A stretch of DNA of 64,000 nt from Paramecium octaurelia (Eukaryota > Ciliophora > Oligohymenophorea > Peniculida > Parameciidae), in NCBI GenBank assembly GCA_905182995.1, contig CAJJDP010000161.1, positions 62,001 through 126,000 of the forward strand, read 5' to 3'. The notes beneath the pieces are model-generated. The model did not search any database. It had not been told where the DNA came from and saw only the letters and a list, made by a program, of their open reading frames with translations. Made by a program: the position numbers and the translations under genes. Below, one piece after another: positions 49,637 through 62,170 of this stretch (position 1 is the stretch's first letter; the number at the start of each line of letters is the position of its first letter).

Positions 49637-50617
49637 TCAATATTTGATAATATTCCAGAAGTCACTTAGTTTAGCATTTGCTGGTAATTTCTAAATAGCC
49701 AATCCCAATTCTTGAGAGCATACTATATCATTTTGAATGTCATTGTTTTCATTAGCTTGATATCTAGCTGCTTGATTGTAGATACTCTAAACCACTTATA
49801 CCTTTTCATCAAATTTCTAAACAATGGGTTGTTGTTTCTCTTGGATTTCAATTCCATAAATTGGATTTTCGATATAAAAGGCATGCAATTTAGTACATTC
49901 TTTGATCATGCTATCCATTTCTATGTTCCTGTAACCAACATAGTATCCTCCAAATTCTTGATAGGTTTCAATTATCATTGTGTATAAACCTTTGGTAGTT
50001 TTCTTGCTTATTTTCTTAACTGCAATCCAAGGAATACTAATATTAAACAGTTCATTAGTGGCAGAAAACCAAACAAATCTAACATTGGTAAAGATAAGAG
50101 TTCCCTACACATCCTATTGATCATTAGCAACACTGGTCGTATTGGCAAATTGATTGATTATTTATTCTTTTTCTGAGATATTGAGTTTCTTCTGGGAAAT
50201 CATAGCGAATTGCACCTTGATTTCGCGATGCAACATGGTTTGAGTGTACAGTCTTTGGATATTGACCAAGGAGTCATAGAGCTTTTTGTCTTGACTAGAG
50301 AAATGGAATTCGTATTTTTATCCAGTCGATAGTTTGGTTCGAAAGAGAGTTCCAAAAGTACGGTTATTGTTAGTGACTTTCTGCTCAATGTGAAATATGG
50401 TGCCTAAGCCAATGCTGAGATTGACACTGTTATTACGTTCACTCCACCATAGGATCCTTGTGTTGCTGATTACTAAGCTACCAAGTTGATCTGGGTTTCC
50501 TTTGATGTCTTCAACATCTTTCCAGAGGAACAGAGTTTTTTCTCCTTTCAGCATGTTCAATTTAGCAGAGGCAATGTCGAAATGGATGCTGCGATCGTAC
50601 AGAAATTCTTCACACAT
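49637..50617 (-). CDS. BBS5: BBSome subunit BBS5
   Basis: 326 residues, intronless. The N-terminus EFLYDRSIHFDIASAKLNML, then EDIKGNPDQLGSLVISNTRI and NNSVNLSIGL, match the first PH-like domain of BBS5. The second PH-like half has GTLIFTNVRFVWFSA...NISIPW, and the end keeps FGGYYVGYRNIEMDSM and NPIYGIE. BBS5 belongs to the octameric BBSome that carries membrane proteins in and out of cilia; its PH-like domains bind phosphoinositides. Length is close to the human 341. The start is only 10 bp after the stop of the upstream TSR1 gene on the same strand. Confidence 0.93.
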
Positions 50618-50627
50618 AATAAATATT

Positions 50628-52764
50628 TCATATTTAAATATTCACAAATTTAGGATGTACTCTCTTATACAATTGGAGACTGATGACATCGTTGGGTTTG
50701 ACGAAGTTATTGAACATGCATTTCATTAGACCATGTGTGCCCAAGGGTTCTAGGATATTTCCCTAAGAAATGATATGAATGAAGTACTCGCAATCCCAAT
50801 TTCGTTGATAATTCAATAGGTTTGAAGAATTTGATGTCAAGTGGATTGAAAAACATCATTCTGATGACTGCCTTTCTCTTGTTGATTTTGACTGGATATC
50901 CAGTAAGTACAATTCTCTTGAGGATTACTTGGAAGGTGTCACATCGATGAATATCTCCAACTCCCATGATCTCGCTGCTTCTGAAATCAAAGTCATTTTG
51001 CCAAAAGATCACAGGTTGTTGCGGGAATGAATTATAGAAATAGAAGGATGCCAGATAAAATGTGTCATCCTTAATCTCCTTGACATATTTGGTTTTGCTG
51101 CAATTCTAAATATAGGATGAGTATACTTACATTAAGAATACGAGAATAGATTGGATTGATGTGAGCTCTTCTGAATCCAATTTAAGCAAACACTTAATGT
51201 TTGGATTTGAGAACAAAGTTATGCATCTAATGTCTATGAAATCTCACATGCATTTGTGTCATCTTCCTTTCATGTTTCAACAACCCAGAAATAACATATA
51301 TCTTGTTTGGTTGAGTGAGTCTTTGCACTATCAATTCAGGTACATTTTTCAAAGTAATTTTGATTCTCATTCCAGGCTTAATCTATTCCTTCTACTTCAT
51401 CTCTTCCATGACATCCTACTTAATCTTTTTCAGGAATCTGAAATTGTAGATTTTCTCAGCCTCATCTGGTAAAAAAGTAAGAGGATCAAATTCACTCGTC
51501 CTGATGTTCTTCAACCCTTGATATTTATCATATCGTTCTCTCAATTTAACTTCCACTCCATATTCCACCTCATCTTCATAGTCTAAATCCTCAGTATCCC
51601 TATGTACAATCTCGAACTATTCTCGTTTCTTTTGAGCCTCATCCTCAAACTCCTTATCAAGATCTTCGTAACTAACATCGCTTTCTTATTCGATCATTTA
51701 TTCCTCCTCCTCCTGCAATTGCATCCCTGCTATGTCTTTCAGCAAATCATCACAATCTCCAATATCATGTTGTTTGTCTCTGCATATGGGATCCAGGGAT
51801 TCTGGTTAGGTTGATTCGAATACTTACTCAATCATCCCCAGCAACTCAATGCGTGCAATCTAGAAATCATCAACTCCTGTGATATGCACTAATTAATCTG
51901 CACTTAAACCATTCTACCCTCTCCATGTACCTGTAATACTTAACTCTCCATTCACGTATGCCAAATCATCAGGCAACATATAACCACGAGTGTCTCTCCA
52001 TTCCACTGCTTACTCATGCAACACAACCACACTCCTCATCAAAGTTGAACAATCATCAACTATATGAGCTCCTGGAAATTCGCTCTCAAAGTATCTTGTG
52101 AACAACTTCTTAACTACGTTCCTCTTGCTCTGACTTATTTCTTCCAAATCCTATATGTAACACACCTATTGAACTAAACCTTGGGCTCTCAAATTACTAA
52201 GCAACTTATAACCCTGCTCATCAAATGCATTCGCATTGCTATGAGGATCCAAACTTATTGTGTTTGTATTGCAATCTCTGCAAGACAACACTGGACATAC
52301 GATGTCTGCAACTTTACATGCATCTAGTATTTACTCGGGATTTCTATCCAAGAATATAAATCTTAATGGCTATTTTATTAATTTCCCATTTGCCTCCACA
52401 TTCAAAAAACAATCTTGAGTGCTGTAGGAACTTATTCCCACTGATTATATATTGAGATGCTACATTAATCGAAATCTAGTGATAATCACATCCCATACTT
52501 TAATGCGGCTATGTTGGCTTATTAATTCATTGGAAACATGGCTATGATCTTTGTGTTTACTGCTTTCATCACTCTCTCTCTCTACTCCTAATCCTTCACT
52601 TTCCTCTCAATCTGTATTTCCTATTGAGGATCTTTACTTTTCGTCTGTTTGATCTCTTGCTTCTTTATTTTCTTCTTCAATTTGCCCTCACTCTTCTATT
52701 TTGCTCTCCGCTTCGATTCCCCCTTAAATGCCTTATTTCTCTACTATGGATGACCCTTCGGCAT
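50628..52764 (-). CDS. TSR1: Ribosome biogenesis factor TSR1
   Basis: 687 residues, three introns (52476-52498, 51106-51130, 50763-50787). TSR1 is a GTPase-like, GTP-binding-dead factor of pre-40S particles, related to BMS1. Conserved C-terminal blocks are NPIYSRILNNCSKTKYVKEI, YPVKINKRKAVIR-MMFFNP, PIELSTKLGLRGNILEPLGT and THGLMKCMFN. The middle is strongly acidic (QEEEEQMIEQ), as in the yeast protein. The N-terminus is Lys/Arg-rich. Slightly shorter than yeast TSR1 (788). Confidence 0.92.
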
Positions 52765-52849
52765 AATTAAAATGATTTAAAAATAATTAAATATTTAAAC
52801 AAACAAATATGAAAATATATCTACATTCAATGAGATTATCAATTATAAT

Positions 52850-55111
52850 TCAATAAACTAATTTGTTGTCCACCCATCTCCCCTCCATCATCTTCCCATC
52901 CATCCTGTAAAACACTCCCTTCCCATTAATCAAATCCCTCTCAAAACTGCCCACAAATCTCTCCCCATTCGTTAAATGCAAACTGCCCTGACCCTCCTTA
53001 TTGTCCAACTTAAAATTCCCACTGTACTTCATCCAATAACTATAATAATCTCAGCAATTCTTACTCCTCCACATTGTCAAAGTCCCTATAATCAAAACCC
53101 TCCTCCGACAACTAAGGATGCTCATTATACAAAGTCCCAAAACCGTGAAATTGATCCTCGCTCCACTGTCCCTCATAAGCAGGCTACCCCGTTCCATAAT
53201 ATAAGGTTCCTACAACATTAGACTCAGCAATTACCTTCGCCATGCATTTTATTCTCCTTCCATTCTCCATCGTACAAACCGCCATCCTAATAAAAGAATC
53301 TTCCCTATCCATGTCTCATCCCATTCCATTTCATCCCTTCATAACGAGATCCATTCCCATAATGCTCAACTACAAATTCAGGTTCATTAACTTTTTTCTC
53401 TTTGATTTTTGACATCTCATACGGTAAACTAAACTCTTTAGTCAAAGTGTTCTTAAACTACTAAGGAAGATTTGTAGAATCACATAAAATCTAGGAGTAT
53501 TCGCAATCTCCTTATCTCTAAGTGTTGACGTCCTCATTCACCTAGGAATCCAGGTTCTCATCAAATTGAGAATGCACACTACTCACTTCTGAGGGATGGA
53601 ACTTCGACAAAGAGTCACATTGATCTTGTTGTAATTAAAATACTAAGCTGGGCAATATCTTGGACTCGGGTGGTTGATTAATCTATTGGAATTTAGAATT
53701 CGTTTAATTCATTTAGTGAATTGACAATTTAGGAGTAAGATTAAGTTGTTGGAGCATACTCTTATTGCTTAAAATAGATTGATCGGTTATCGTTGTAACT
53801 GTTGCTGTGTTTTAGATAGAATTCTGTGAATAGTTATTCTTATTGATGTACTCATGGTTAATCTATCTCGAACTTGTATTCTAAATTTGACTTTATTGCT
53901 TAGGCACAGAACAATCTCTCACTTATGATTAGACTTGTTGAGCTGGAATCATAACCTTACTAATGGGTGTAGAGCTTCGTTATGATGAAGTTGTTTTAAT
54001 TGTATATTGATGGGCATATTTCATAGGTGATATATTTTGAACTTGACTAGCTCTCTTCGATTAATTAATCTACGCATTGTATTGACATTACTCTAGTTGT
54101 AACGAGTTTGTGCTTGGTTGATGAATCGTATCAGTCAATCCAATAGGTTAAACAGGTATGATCTATTTAGGTATAACATTTGGGATTAGTTATTATTATT
54201 AATATGATTATTATTATTATTAATATGTTGGCTTCCCTGTTAATTATTTATAACTAATGATTTATTCCATTTATATAAAATCCGGTCGTTTATCTTCTTA
54301 AGTAATAAGCATCATTTAGATCAAATCACAAAACAGCTATCCATATCGAGTTCTTAGTTTCTACAACTTAATAGTTAGGTGTTCTTCCAAGAATTTACCT
54401 TGGATGTAATTGTAACAGTCACTATTTACTTAGTTCAATCCCAAATGGAGAAAAAGCATTCCCAAAGTAAATACATCACTTTTATACTAATTGTGCTTAG
54501 GTTACCAATTATTTTTCCTAATTGTATTAACCAAATTAGGAGATAAATAAATTGATTCTACACAATTAGGATTCTGTAATATTTGTACATAATTTGTATT
54601 GTGTTGGAAGTACTGAGGATCGCATACTTTTACAGTCCCATCCATTAAGTATAAATACTTAAGTTATAATGTATTATGTGGAATTTCATTTCTTTACATG
54701 CATGCTAATCCAGATATTGTTTGTTTGAGATATTCAATTAATTGATTTTCATTAAGAATCTGTACTCTTTCTAAATTGCTTTATGGGTATTCGAATAATA
54801 AATTCACCTTGTAAAACTATCCGCATAGTTATTGTTCAAATTCATAAAAGTAATTGCTGAGACCAAGGATATTTGGATGGTTGATCTTTTGTCTTATTTA
54901 ATATTGTTAAACAGTCCTTTTGAAATGCGCCTCTTCTGTCATACTGATAGTACGCAAGATCAATTATTGATTAGGATCACGTTTATGTTATAAGATCTGG
55001 CAGTCAGGGAAGTCTGAATATGATGTTATGGAACTTACCATTATTGTGGACATTGATCTATTTGAAATGTTCATAGAGTTTGTAAATCGGCTTTGAATCA
55101 GTGGCTCCCAT
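52850..55111 (-). CDS. Pseudokinase-MORN fusion with N-myristoylation-type start
   Basis: 728 residues, three 25-nt introns (55014-55038, 53210-53234, 53040-53064). It begins MGATDSKP, a good N-myristoylation signal. Residues ~25-280 follow a kinase fold, with the hinge (VNLLFEYPQS), YKSDVFTLGMLFLHLGL (C-lobe helix F) and DKRPDF. HRD is replaced by HNT and DFG by DPQ, so it should be inactive. A 260-residue Q/S/N-rich linker with short TAA-encoded Gln runs follows. Residues ~545-728 hold MORN repeats such as YEGMKWNGMRHGQGRFF, YDGEWKENKMHGEG and YSGNFKLDNKEGQGSLHL. MORN repeats bind membranes or form scaffolds, so this looks like a membrane-anchored scaffold (inference). Confidence 0.82.
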
Positions 55112-55150
55112 TTGATTTTCAAAATATAATTAACTGCCTGTATATATTAA

Positions 55151-55736
55151 TCACTCATTCTAAGCAAGTTTATCTTGTGCTATCCTGAACAGTCTTTGGG
55201 CTAACTCAAAGTTTAATGCCTCTTCGTCTGGCAGGGTACGTAGACGCTACTCGAAATAAACAGAGTCAGCATCAAGTTGTGGACGATCATAGTATTCCAT
55301 CTCCTTTTCACTTAATTTTCTATCCAATTCACTTTTCAAGATGTAAGGTAGGTTGTTCACTTCCTTTTGCACAATTGTCATAACTTCAGCGTGTTTATCG
55401 AGCCAATATTTTTCTTAGAGCATTCTCAAATACTTGAATGAATAATCTCATCTTTACATGTATTTCAGCATAGTTTTGCATAACATCATTGAGCTTCTTT
55501 TTATCATCTGAAGAGAGTTTGAATGTGAATCGATGTTTATTACGATGATCTTCATAGAATTTGGTCAACAATTTGATTCTCTTAGCATCCAGCCAAGGAT
55601 GAATAGACCCTTCTCCAGTAAACTCAGGGACATAAATATTTAATCCTCTGAAACGCCTCTTTTCCTTTCTAGCCAACAACTTTTGTTTGAATGTTTTGTG
55701 CACCACAAAGGAGAATTTAGGTGTAAAAAATTACAT
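55151..55736 (-). CDS. Hypothetical protein, possibly mitochondrial
   Basis: 186 residues, one 25-nt intron (55433-55457) that joins QNYAEIH to YLRMLQEKYWLDKHAEVMT. The first ~27 residues (MQFFTPKFSFVVHKTFKQKL and a following basic stretch) resemble a mitochondrial targeting signal: aromatic, basic, no acids. The remainder is helical and charged, with LPYILKSELDRKLSEKEMEY near the end. It could be a lineage-specific mitoribosomal or respiratory-complex subunit, but no family signature is certain. It is 39 bp upstream of the pseudokinase-MORN start. Confidence 0.65.
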
Positions 55737-55878
55737 AATTAATTTTTATTAATATTTTGTTTGCGAATATAAATTTAAGTTGATTGATATAAAAATTGTA
55801 TAGATGACATAAATTTAGATATTTCTTCGAAAAGAAAGATTAATAAACATCTTTCTGTTCATATATTATATTAATATT

Positions 55879-58283
55879 TCATTTTTTGATACTTGGAAGC
55901 TTGAATTACTTTTTAATGTCACAAATACTCTTTGTAGTAGGAGTTTTAGATTTCAAGACTGGCTTTTTTGTCATCGAAGAACTTTCTAATAAGGGACTCT
56001 TGCTGGAATCAAGATCAACAGATTTCTTTATGATTAAGGTTGAGGCTCCATTTTACATCTATTGTTTTTTGAACAAATTAGTTTAACTTTAATTGGAACT
56101 CTTGATCTTACAGAGCGGATACTTTTTTTTGTATTTATTCAAGTAATCATTCAAATCTATTTTATTAATTTCCAAATCATCTCTCTCTTGATCCAATATG
56201 AATTGTCTCTGCTTCTAGTCATTCTTAAATATGATTTCCTCCTTTTCCATCATTTCTTGATCTCTCTTATTCAATAAATTCTCGTCATTTGGTTTCAACA
56301 ACTCCTCTTTGGTCTAATGAATCATAAATTGAAAGGAGCGAGATCCACTCAGAATGCAATCCTAAACAGATTCATTAAACATATTTAAGATGGGTAGATC
56401 ATCATTGTCTATTTTCTTATATAACAATGGCAAGATCTACAATGATGTCAATTGATACCTTTATTAATCTCATTCTGACATTCACAACGGAATCCTTGGA
56501 AAATATCAGAATATCAAAGAACTCATATTGTTTGAATAGTTTCTTAGAAATGAATTCAGAAAATGACTGTACAATATTGATGAAGGTGATTCGATTATGG
56601 TAGATGTCAGACTTGAAGTAAAGATCGAACAATTGTATTATCCAATCCTTTCTCTTTCTCAAGTCTCCATACTGACTCAAGTATTAAGCAATGTTATCGC
56701 AACACTGTTGTTTAGTGTTGGGAATGCCTTTCCCAATTGTAGCAATCATGGCATTCATGAACATACTCACATCACTAAAAATCTACTGGCATTTTTTGAA
56801 TTGATCAAGTAATTCAATTTATAAGTCCCACAAGTTTCTTGCAATTAGACTATTCAATAATTCAATGGCTGGTTGACCAAATTGTGGTTGTTACTGACTA
56901 AGCATATTATGAACATAATACTTGTTTTTGAAAAGAGTTGATAATGGAGGCAAATCTGAAAATCAGAATTTCCAAAATTGTTAAACTCTTTGATTTCATG
57001 AAGTTCATGAAAACCTAAAGCAAAATCTCAGTGTTCTCAGAAAGTAGTACGACTTCATGGAGACAATTAATGATGGCTCTGACAACGACTTCATTGCTGT
57101 CATTACAACACAGCAAATAAGACTCTTGGAAGTATTCAAATTTCTTTGAGGCCAAGGATAAGAGAGCGGGGAAATTGCAGACAAAATTGACTCTAATGTC
57201 AACGTTCTTGCTTTTCACATAGGACATGTATATGTTGATGAAAAGAGTGACTTGAGTTTAATTGAGATGATCTTTTATCTAAACATAAATAAGGACATTT
57301 AAGTACAAGGTGAAAGACTCTTCCGCACATTTTGGACATGACTAACTTGCTCTCCTCATTCTGGCTTTGTATTGTATCTATAAATTGTTTCGTACACCTG
57401 TTTTTAATTTCATCAGGGGACAAATTATTTGCAATTGTAAAAAATAACTTCACTCCTGCACTTCTCACTATTGGATCAGTGTCGTAGTAGAGTTCCATTA
57501 TCTTCTCCATTAAATAACACTCGATTAAGTCACTGGAAATTGATTAGCAAACTTTAATCAACACATTGTCAGCCATAATCAAACGAGTCTCTTTGTCATG
57601 ATCCGAACACAAACTCCTGGCTCTATCAAGAATTGGTCCTTTAATCTCATTTCCGAGAAGCTAGGAATTACGAGGAGATCCTTACCTACGCTAGAGTGCC
57701 TATGAGTTTGGCAGCACTCTATCGCGATATTGCTGGTTAGGAACTATCGGTTAATAGTAGTATCAATTGTTGGATTGGAAGAAGAATATTGCTGAGACCT
57801 ATGGTTCTAAGGAGGAGGTCCATAGTTTGGACCCATTCATTCAGTACGGGGAGTGACCAAATCTTTAATATTTGGGTTGTCAAATCATAGAGTTGTAATA
57901 ATTCTTGCATGGAAAGCGAATTGTCTTTGAGTAACTTCTAAAGTGATTTAGCTGCAATGATTTAATTGTCTTCTTCTTGTTACTGGATTTCTTCACTTGT
58001 AATTGTAGAATAAATGTCATTACATTATGACTTAGAATAGGAATTCAAAGGCATTAGGTTCCTTCAAAATCTTATGCAGATTAGAATAAATCTAGAGATA
58101 ATTTACAATAATTGTACGGCTTTCTTTTACAGTTATTGCCCCTTGGTCAAAATGTAAATGGATCTTTGACATTCACTTAAGTCTTCTTCCAAGGTCAACT
58201 TCTTCAATTCTTCTTCACTCTAGGGATAAACATAGAATGTCTACTTTGGTACTGGTTTTATATTCCTGCTCAGGGAAAAACAT
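55879..58283 (-). CDS. HEAT-repeat protein, PP2A/PP4 scaffold-subunit-like
   Basis: 739 residues, seven introns (58220-58244, 58092-58117, 57996-58023, 57661-57685, 57279-57306, 56956-56986, 56437-56458); together they give an exact multiple of three. Tandem helical pairs run through residues ~20-590, for example ILDRARSLCSDHDKETRLIM, IMELYYDTDPIVRSAGVKLF, NVDIRVNFVCNFPALLSLAS and IYHNRITFINIVQSFSEFIS. Arg and Val at the third-helix positions (D-P-I-V-R-S-A) are typical of PP2A regulatory A and PP4R-type HEAT proteins. The C-terminal 150 residues are Lys/Gln/Ser-rich and disordered, as in PP4R4. Exact phosphatase partner unknown. Confidence 0.75.
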
Positions 58284-58349
58284 GCGTATGTAAATATAAT
58301 TAATAAAAAAAGGTAAAAAGGTTATAAATGTATATATATTTATCGATAT

Positions 58350-61028
58350 TCATTTAATTAATTATTCCCCCTACAAATTATTTCTGTCCTTTAGAATTTC
58401 AGCATTCAAGTCGACCACCTCAACCCTATCCTTCCCCACCAATCTTTGTATTTCTTCAATGATGTTATAAAATTTGACTGCCAACTCAGGTCTCTCAAAC
58501 TTATAGATAATCTTGGGCTTCTCAAAGCACTTCCTAACAAACTCTCCATTCTCATTCCACAATTGGAATTAAGTGACGGTGAGTTTCCATTGCTCGCCTT
58601 TCCTCATGGGCATCTTCTCCAAGTACTTTAGAGTCTGCTGTACAGTGGGACTGAAGTAGACACTCTCATTTCCGTATTGTTTAATAATTCTCCATTCTCT
58701 ACCAAACTAGGCCAGATCAATCCTGTGTTTTAATGGTCGGTCAACTGGATGAACTATGATAGGATGAATATAGTTGTTGTACTTGTTTTCAAGGATTCCT
58801 GGTTGATGATTTTGGTCAGCAGAGGAGCAAACTTTTGATCTGGTTGACCCTGATAAAGCAATCTTCCTAGATGGTCGATGACCAAAATAGGAGAGATGGA
58901 ATCCAATCCATAGAGATCAGATAATATTTTATAAAAGTTAACTCCAAGAAACTGTTGTTCTAGAGGGAACCATGCTTCAAAGATGCCTCTTTTCATTTCT
59001 TATTCTAATCTATTCATTTACTTCTAAAATTGATCCTCGGATCTCCTCTTTTCCAATCCAATCACTCTAACATTTGAGCTATTCCACTGTTTACTCTTGA
59101 TGAACTCAAGCAACTGATGCAAGAGTTCAATGTGCTTATCAAGAGTATAATCAATCAAGAATATGATGAGCACTTCATTATTAATTTGATGGATTGAATG
59201 AATCTAATCGTAATTCAAATCCACTTTATTATCACCATCCCAACCTTCACTTAGTTCAATTTGACTTTGATTGCTTTTTATTTATTCTGTTATTCCAAAA
59301 TGTTGATTCTGATCATCAATCGATTGATTCATGGATTGGACCAATTTGCTATCAAATATTCCCTTGTTTGTGGGTCTAATGATGGATTGCATGATTTGAC
59401 TGCTCCCAGAAAAGTCATTGTGTTACATCTTATAGGTGTTGGGGATTGGTGAGAAGAGAGTGCCAACGTTGAACGAGGTTCTGATGATAACAGATGAATT
59501 TATACTTCAAAGAGTAGGGATTCCCAAAGAATTCTTTCATTAATTCCAATTCCTTGTGAGTGTAATTCTCAGATTATGCAAATATGGACTTGCCCAACTT
59601 CTGTAAGGCTGCCTTCCTGGAATAGACACAACTTACAGATTGGGGAGCATTATGGATCGAGGTTATTTCTCTCTTCATCTCGAAACGTTAAGAACTCTCT
59701 TCATACTAGATCTCGATGTTCTTCTCTAAGATGAATCTGATATCCTCATATCCTATATTTCTATATAAATATCACTAATACATTAGTTTTCGACTCAGCT
59801 TTTCAAAAAACAGCTTTTTGTTCACAGAATGATGTTGTTTGAAGTCAGTCTCCATATGAGCGATAGGAGTGAAATCCTTTACAAACTAAATCAAATCATC
59901 GCAATTTTATTGATATTTCTTGGATCCAGCTGCTTTGAAAATTGGATTGAAATATGTGGCTCCAACTTTGGAATAGTCTCTAAAGTACGTATGTTTTTTT
60001 ATGGATAGACTAAACGTATCTCCTATAGGCTATTTTTGTTTATTGGGTAATTCCTCTACAATTAGTTTCTTGACCTTCTGATAATCATCCTTTCTTATCT
60101 TCTGTTTAATAGAATTCAAGAGCTAGTTGGCATCTTTTGGTTTGATCTCACCATCTATGATATCATTGATTTCATGGATGAATGAGTGATCTCCAAAGTT
60201 CTCCTTCAAACAACCTACAAAGACTCCCTTCGAATTTACTATGAAAATGGATTACTCCAACTACCGTGTCTAATAGTTGGGATCCTCTGCATACTTAAAC
60301 ACCTAGGCTGATTAATCATTCTCGTTGATCCATATGTGAGTGTCTTCCTGCGATATCACTGACTCATACAGAGGTTTCCTGTCCTGACTATCCAAACAGA
60401 TCCCAACCAAGTGAAGTGGTCGCTTGATCGATTTCTTCGCTCTTATGAATGCAGTCTCCAAATAAGATTGGGATTCGTCATCAGCTCGAAAGCGATTGCT
60501 AATATTCCGAGTTCTGACTTATGACATTCTCCCTATCTTGATTTCCTCCTCCAATCTCCAGAACACAAATATTGTTACAACATTTTACTGGATTTAAAAA
60601 CTTGTAATTTGATTACTTCCCAACTTCTCTGCTCTAAAGCTTGGGAATTGATTTCCCAAACTCAATAGCATCCTTAAATGATTTAATCGTTTATACATAC
60701 CCTAAATTCTTGGGGAAATCCTTGAACTCCTCTGGGTATAATTATTTGAAATTGGTCAACCCCGATATCAAATTATCAAAATTATCAGGCAAACAAGGAG
60801 ATAACAACACCGGATTCTACTCATTGAAAATTGATTTCGAATAATTCGATTGCCAACTCTTACTTCCCCTGCAATATTGAAATTCGTATTCAGTTATTTT
60901 CACCACCTTACATTCTTTTATTTTTGTACCTGCGATCTTTCAAAACCATAATACTGACACTGATCAAAAAAATTCTTCATCCTTGGATTCTTTATTGTCG
61001 TCACATTTGTCATCTAAGTGCAACCCAT
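58350..61028 (-). CDS. Tandem thioredoxin-fold protein with MGC lipidation-type start, no CxxC
   Basis: 850 residues, five introns (60907-60929, 60673-60700, 59761-59781, 59481-59505, 58754-58782). The N-terminus MGCTQ is a classical myristoyl-palmitoyl signal. From residue ~105, LGNQFPSFRAEKLGSNQITS and VVTIFVFWRLEEEI match the AhpC/TSA-thioredoxin strand and helix start, but the place of the redox CxxC reads WRLEE. HLVGICLDSQDRK and SIFIVNSKGVFVGCLKEN complete this fold. A second similar fold from ~580 has NNEVLIIFLIDY, VRVIGLEKRR and ISPILVIDHLGRLLYQGQPD, again without CxxC. The layout resembles nucleoredoxin, but redox-dead. An ATG at 60527 could look like a separate start, yet the frame joins upstream through the 28-nt intron. 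Confidence 0.72.
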
Positions 61029-61067
61029 TTTAATATTTAAATAATATATTAATATATATCAAGCAAA

Positions 61068-62065
61068 TCACACATTAAGTAAAAATTTCTCTCTCTTTCC
61101 CATCTCCTCATACACATCCTAAATATTCATAGACACTCCTTCAAACCACTTCGAATTCTTCACCTCCTCCATACTGAATCTCGTATCCGGGTTCGGATTG
61201 ACCATTCTCAGGAAGAGCTCCCTTGCCTTAAATTACTTAATACTTGAAATCAAAGTGAAATTCAATCTTCTTCTAGGAATGAATCTCCCAAAATTATTTG
61301 TAGTTCTCCTAAATTATCAAATTGAATAGTGCATCCTATTAATTGGCCTTCAAAAAGGGGGGCTATCCCTTATACATGATGAACAATATCACTCCCAAAG
61401 AAAACACATCTGCCTTCACTCCATTGTATACTGCACCATGCAAAACTTCCGGTGCCTAGTAATCTTCAAATGCAATTATTAATTATACTCTCAGTCCCCA
61501 CTTTGGTCTTCAGTTTACCATCCTTATATTTATTCTGATGTTGCGCACACGAGAAATTGCATAATTTTAGATTAAATTTTCTATCTAATAATAATGACTC
61601 TAATTTTAAATTCCGATGAACAAATCCATTCCCATGCACAAAATCAACCACCTAAACCAATTGCCGAACGTAATAGCGACACAGACTCTCCCCAAAATGG
61701 CCAGACTTAGCTATGAATTCAAATAAGTCGCCCTTTTCCAAATATTCCAAAATCAAACAATTCTTCTCTCCTTGCTCCCCCTAACAATAGGTATTTCGAT
61801 TAACCTGTAACTTTAATTGCTGATTCCTTTTAATTGTTATTATGTTTGGATGGCTCAACTTCTCGAGGATGATGGCCTCATTGTGACATCTAATATCGCT
61901 ATTAAAGCAAGTATAAACTTTAGCCACATATTTGACTTGCGAGGTCTTATCCTACACGAGATATATGCTTTGAAATAATTGAGATTGTTACTCAGCCATG
62001 GATCCAGTTCCCAATTGCTTTATGAATTAGTATCCATTCACAGTTGTACCAATTAATTGATCCAT
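61068..62065 (-). pseudogene. Protein-kinase-like gene, degenerate and frameshifted
   Basis: One intron at 61464-61488. The kinase fold is recognisable: QLGTGSMAE, KYVAKVY (Lys kept), HGNGFVHRNLKLESLLL, KLCNFSC, KVGTEDYQAPEVLH, ADVFSLGVILFIMYKGQPPF and, near the end, LFLRMVNPNPDTRFSMEEVK. HRD is HRN and DFG is NFS, so it would be inactive even if intact. Near 61250 the frame must shift by one between FWEIHSQKKIEF and SSIKQFKARELF; no GT...AG intron of fitting length exists, and the exon total is not a multiple of three. Either a single-base error in the sequence or a recent pseudogene. It starts 105 bp from the divergent RING gene. Confidence 0.65.
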
Positions 62066-62170
62066 TAATATAAATATAAATTTTTGCTTACACATAATAT
62101 CATTTTTTAAATACTTAGGTAAAAAAAACACAACAAGTGCTATCAATATTTTATTATAATTAAAATAAAA

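Noticed and set aside
49611..50176. Extension of the multi-pass membrane protein by hydrophobic plus-strand sequence
   Set aside because: It is the mirror of the BBS5 coding region; BBS5 is certain on the minus strand, and a canonical 25-nt intron gives a proper stop at 49608-49610.
60481..60700. Continuation of the MGC protein frame through KSFKDAIEFGKS to a TGA at 60481
   Set aside because: Splicing the 28-nt intron at 60673-60700 instead gives the thioredoxin-like block LGNQFPSFRAEK and joins the long downstream frame without an overlap.
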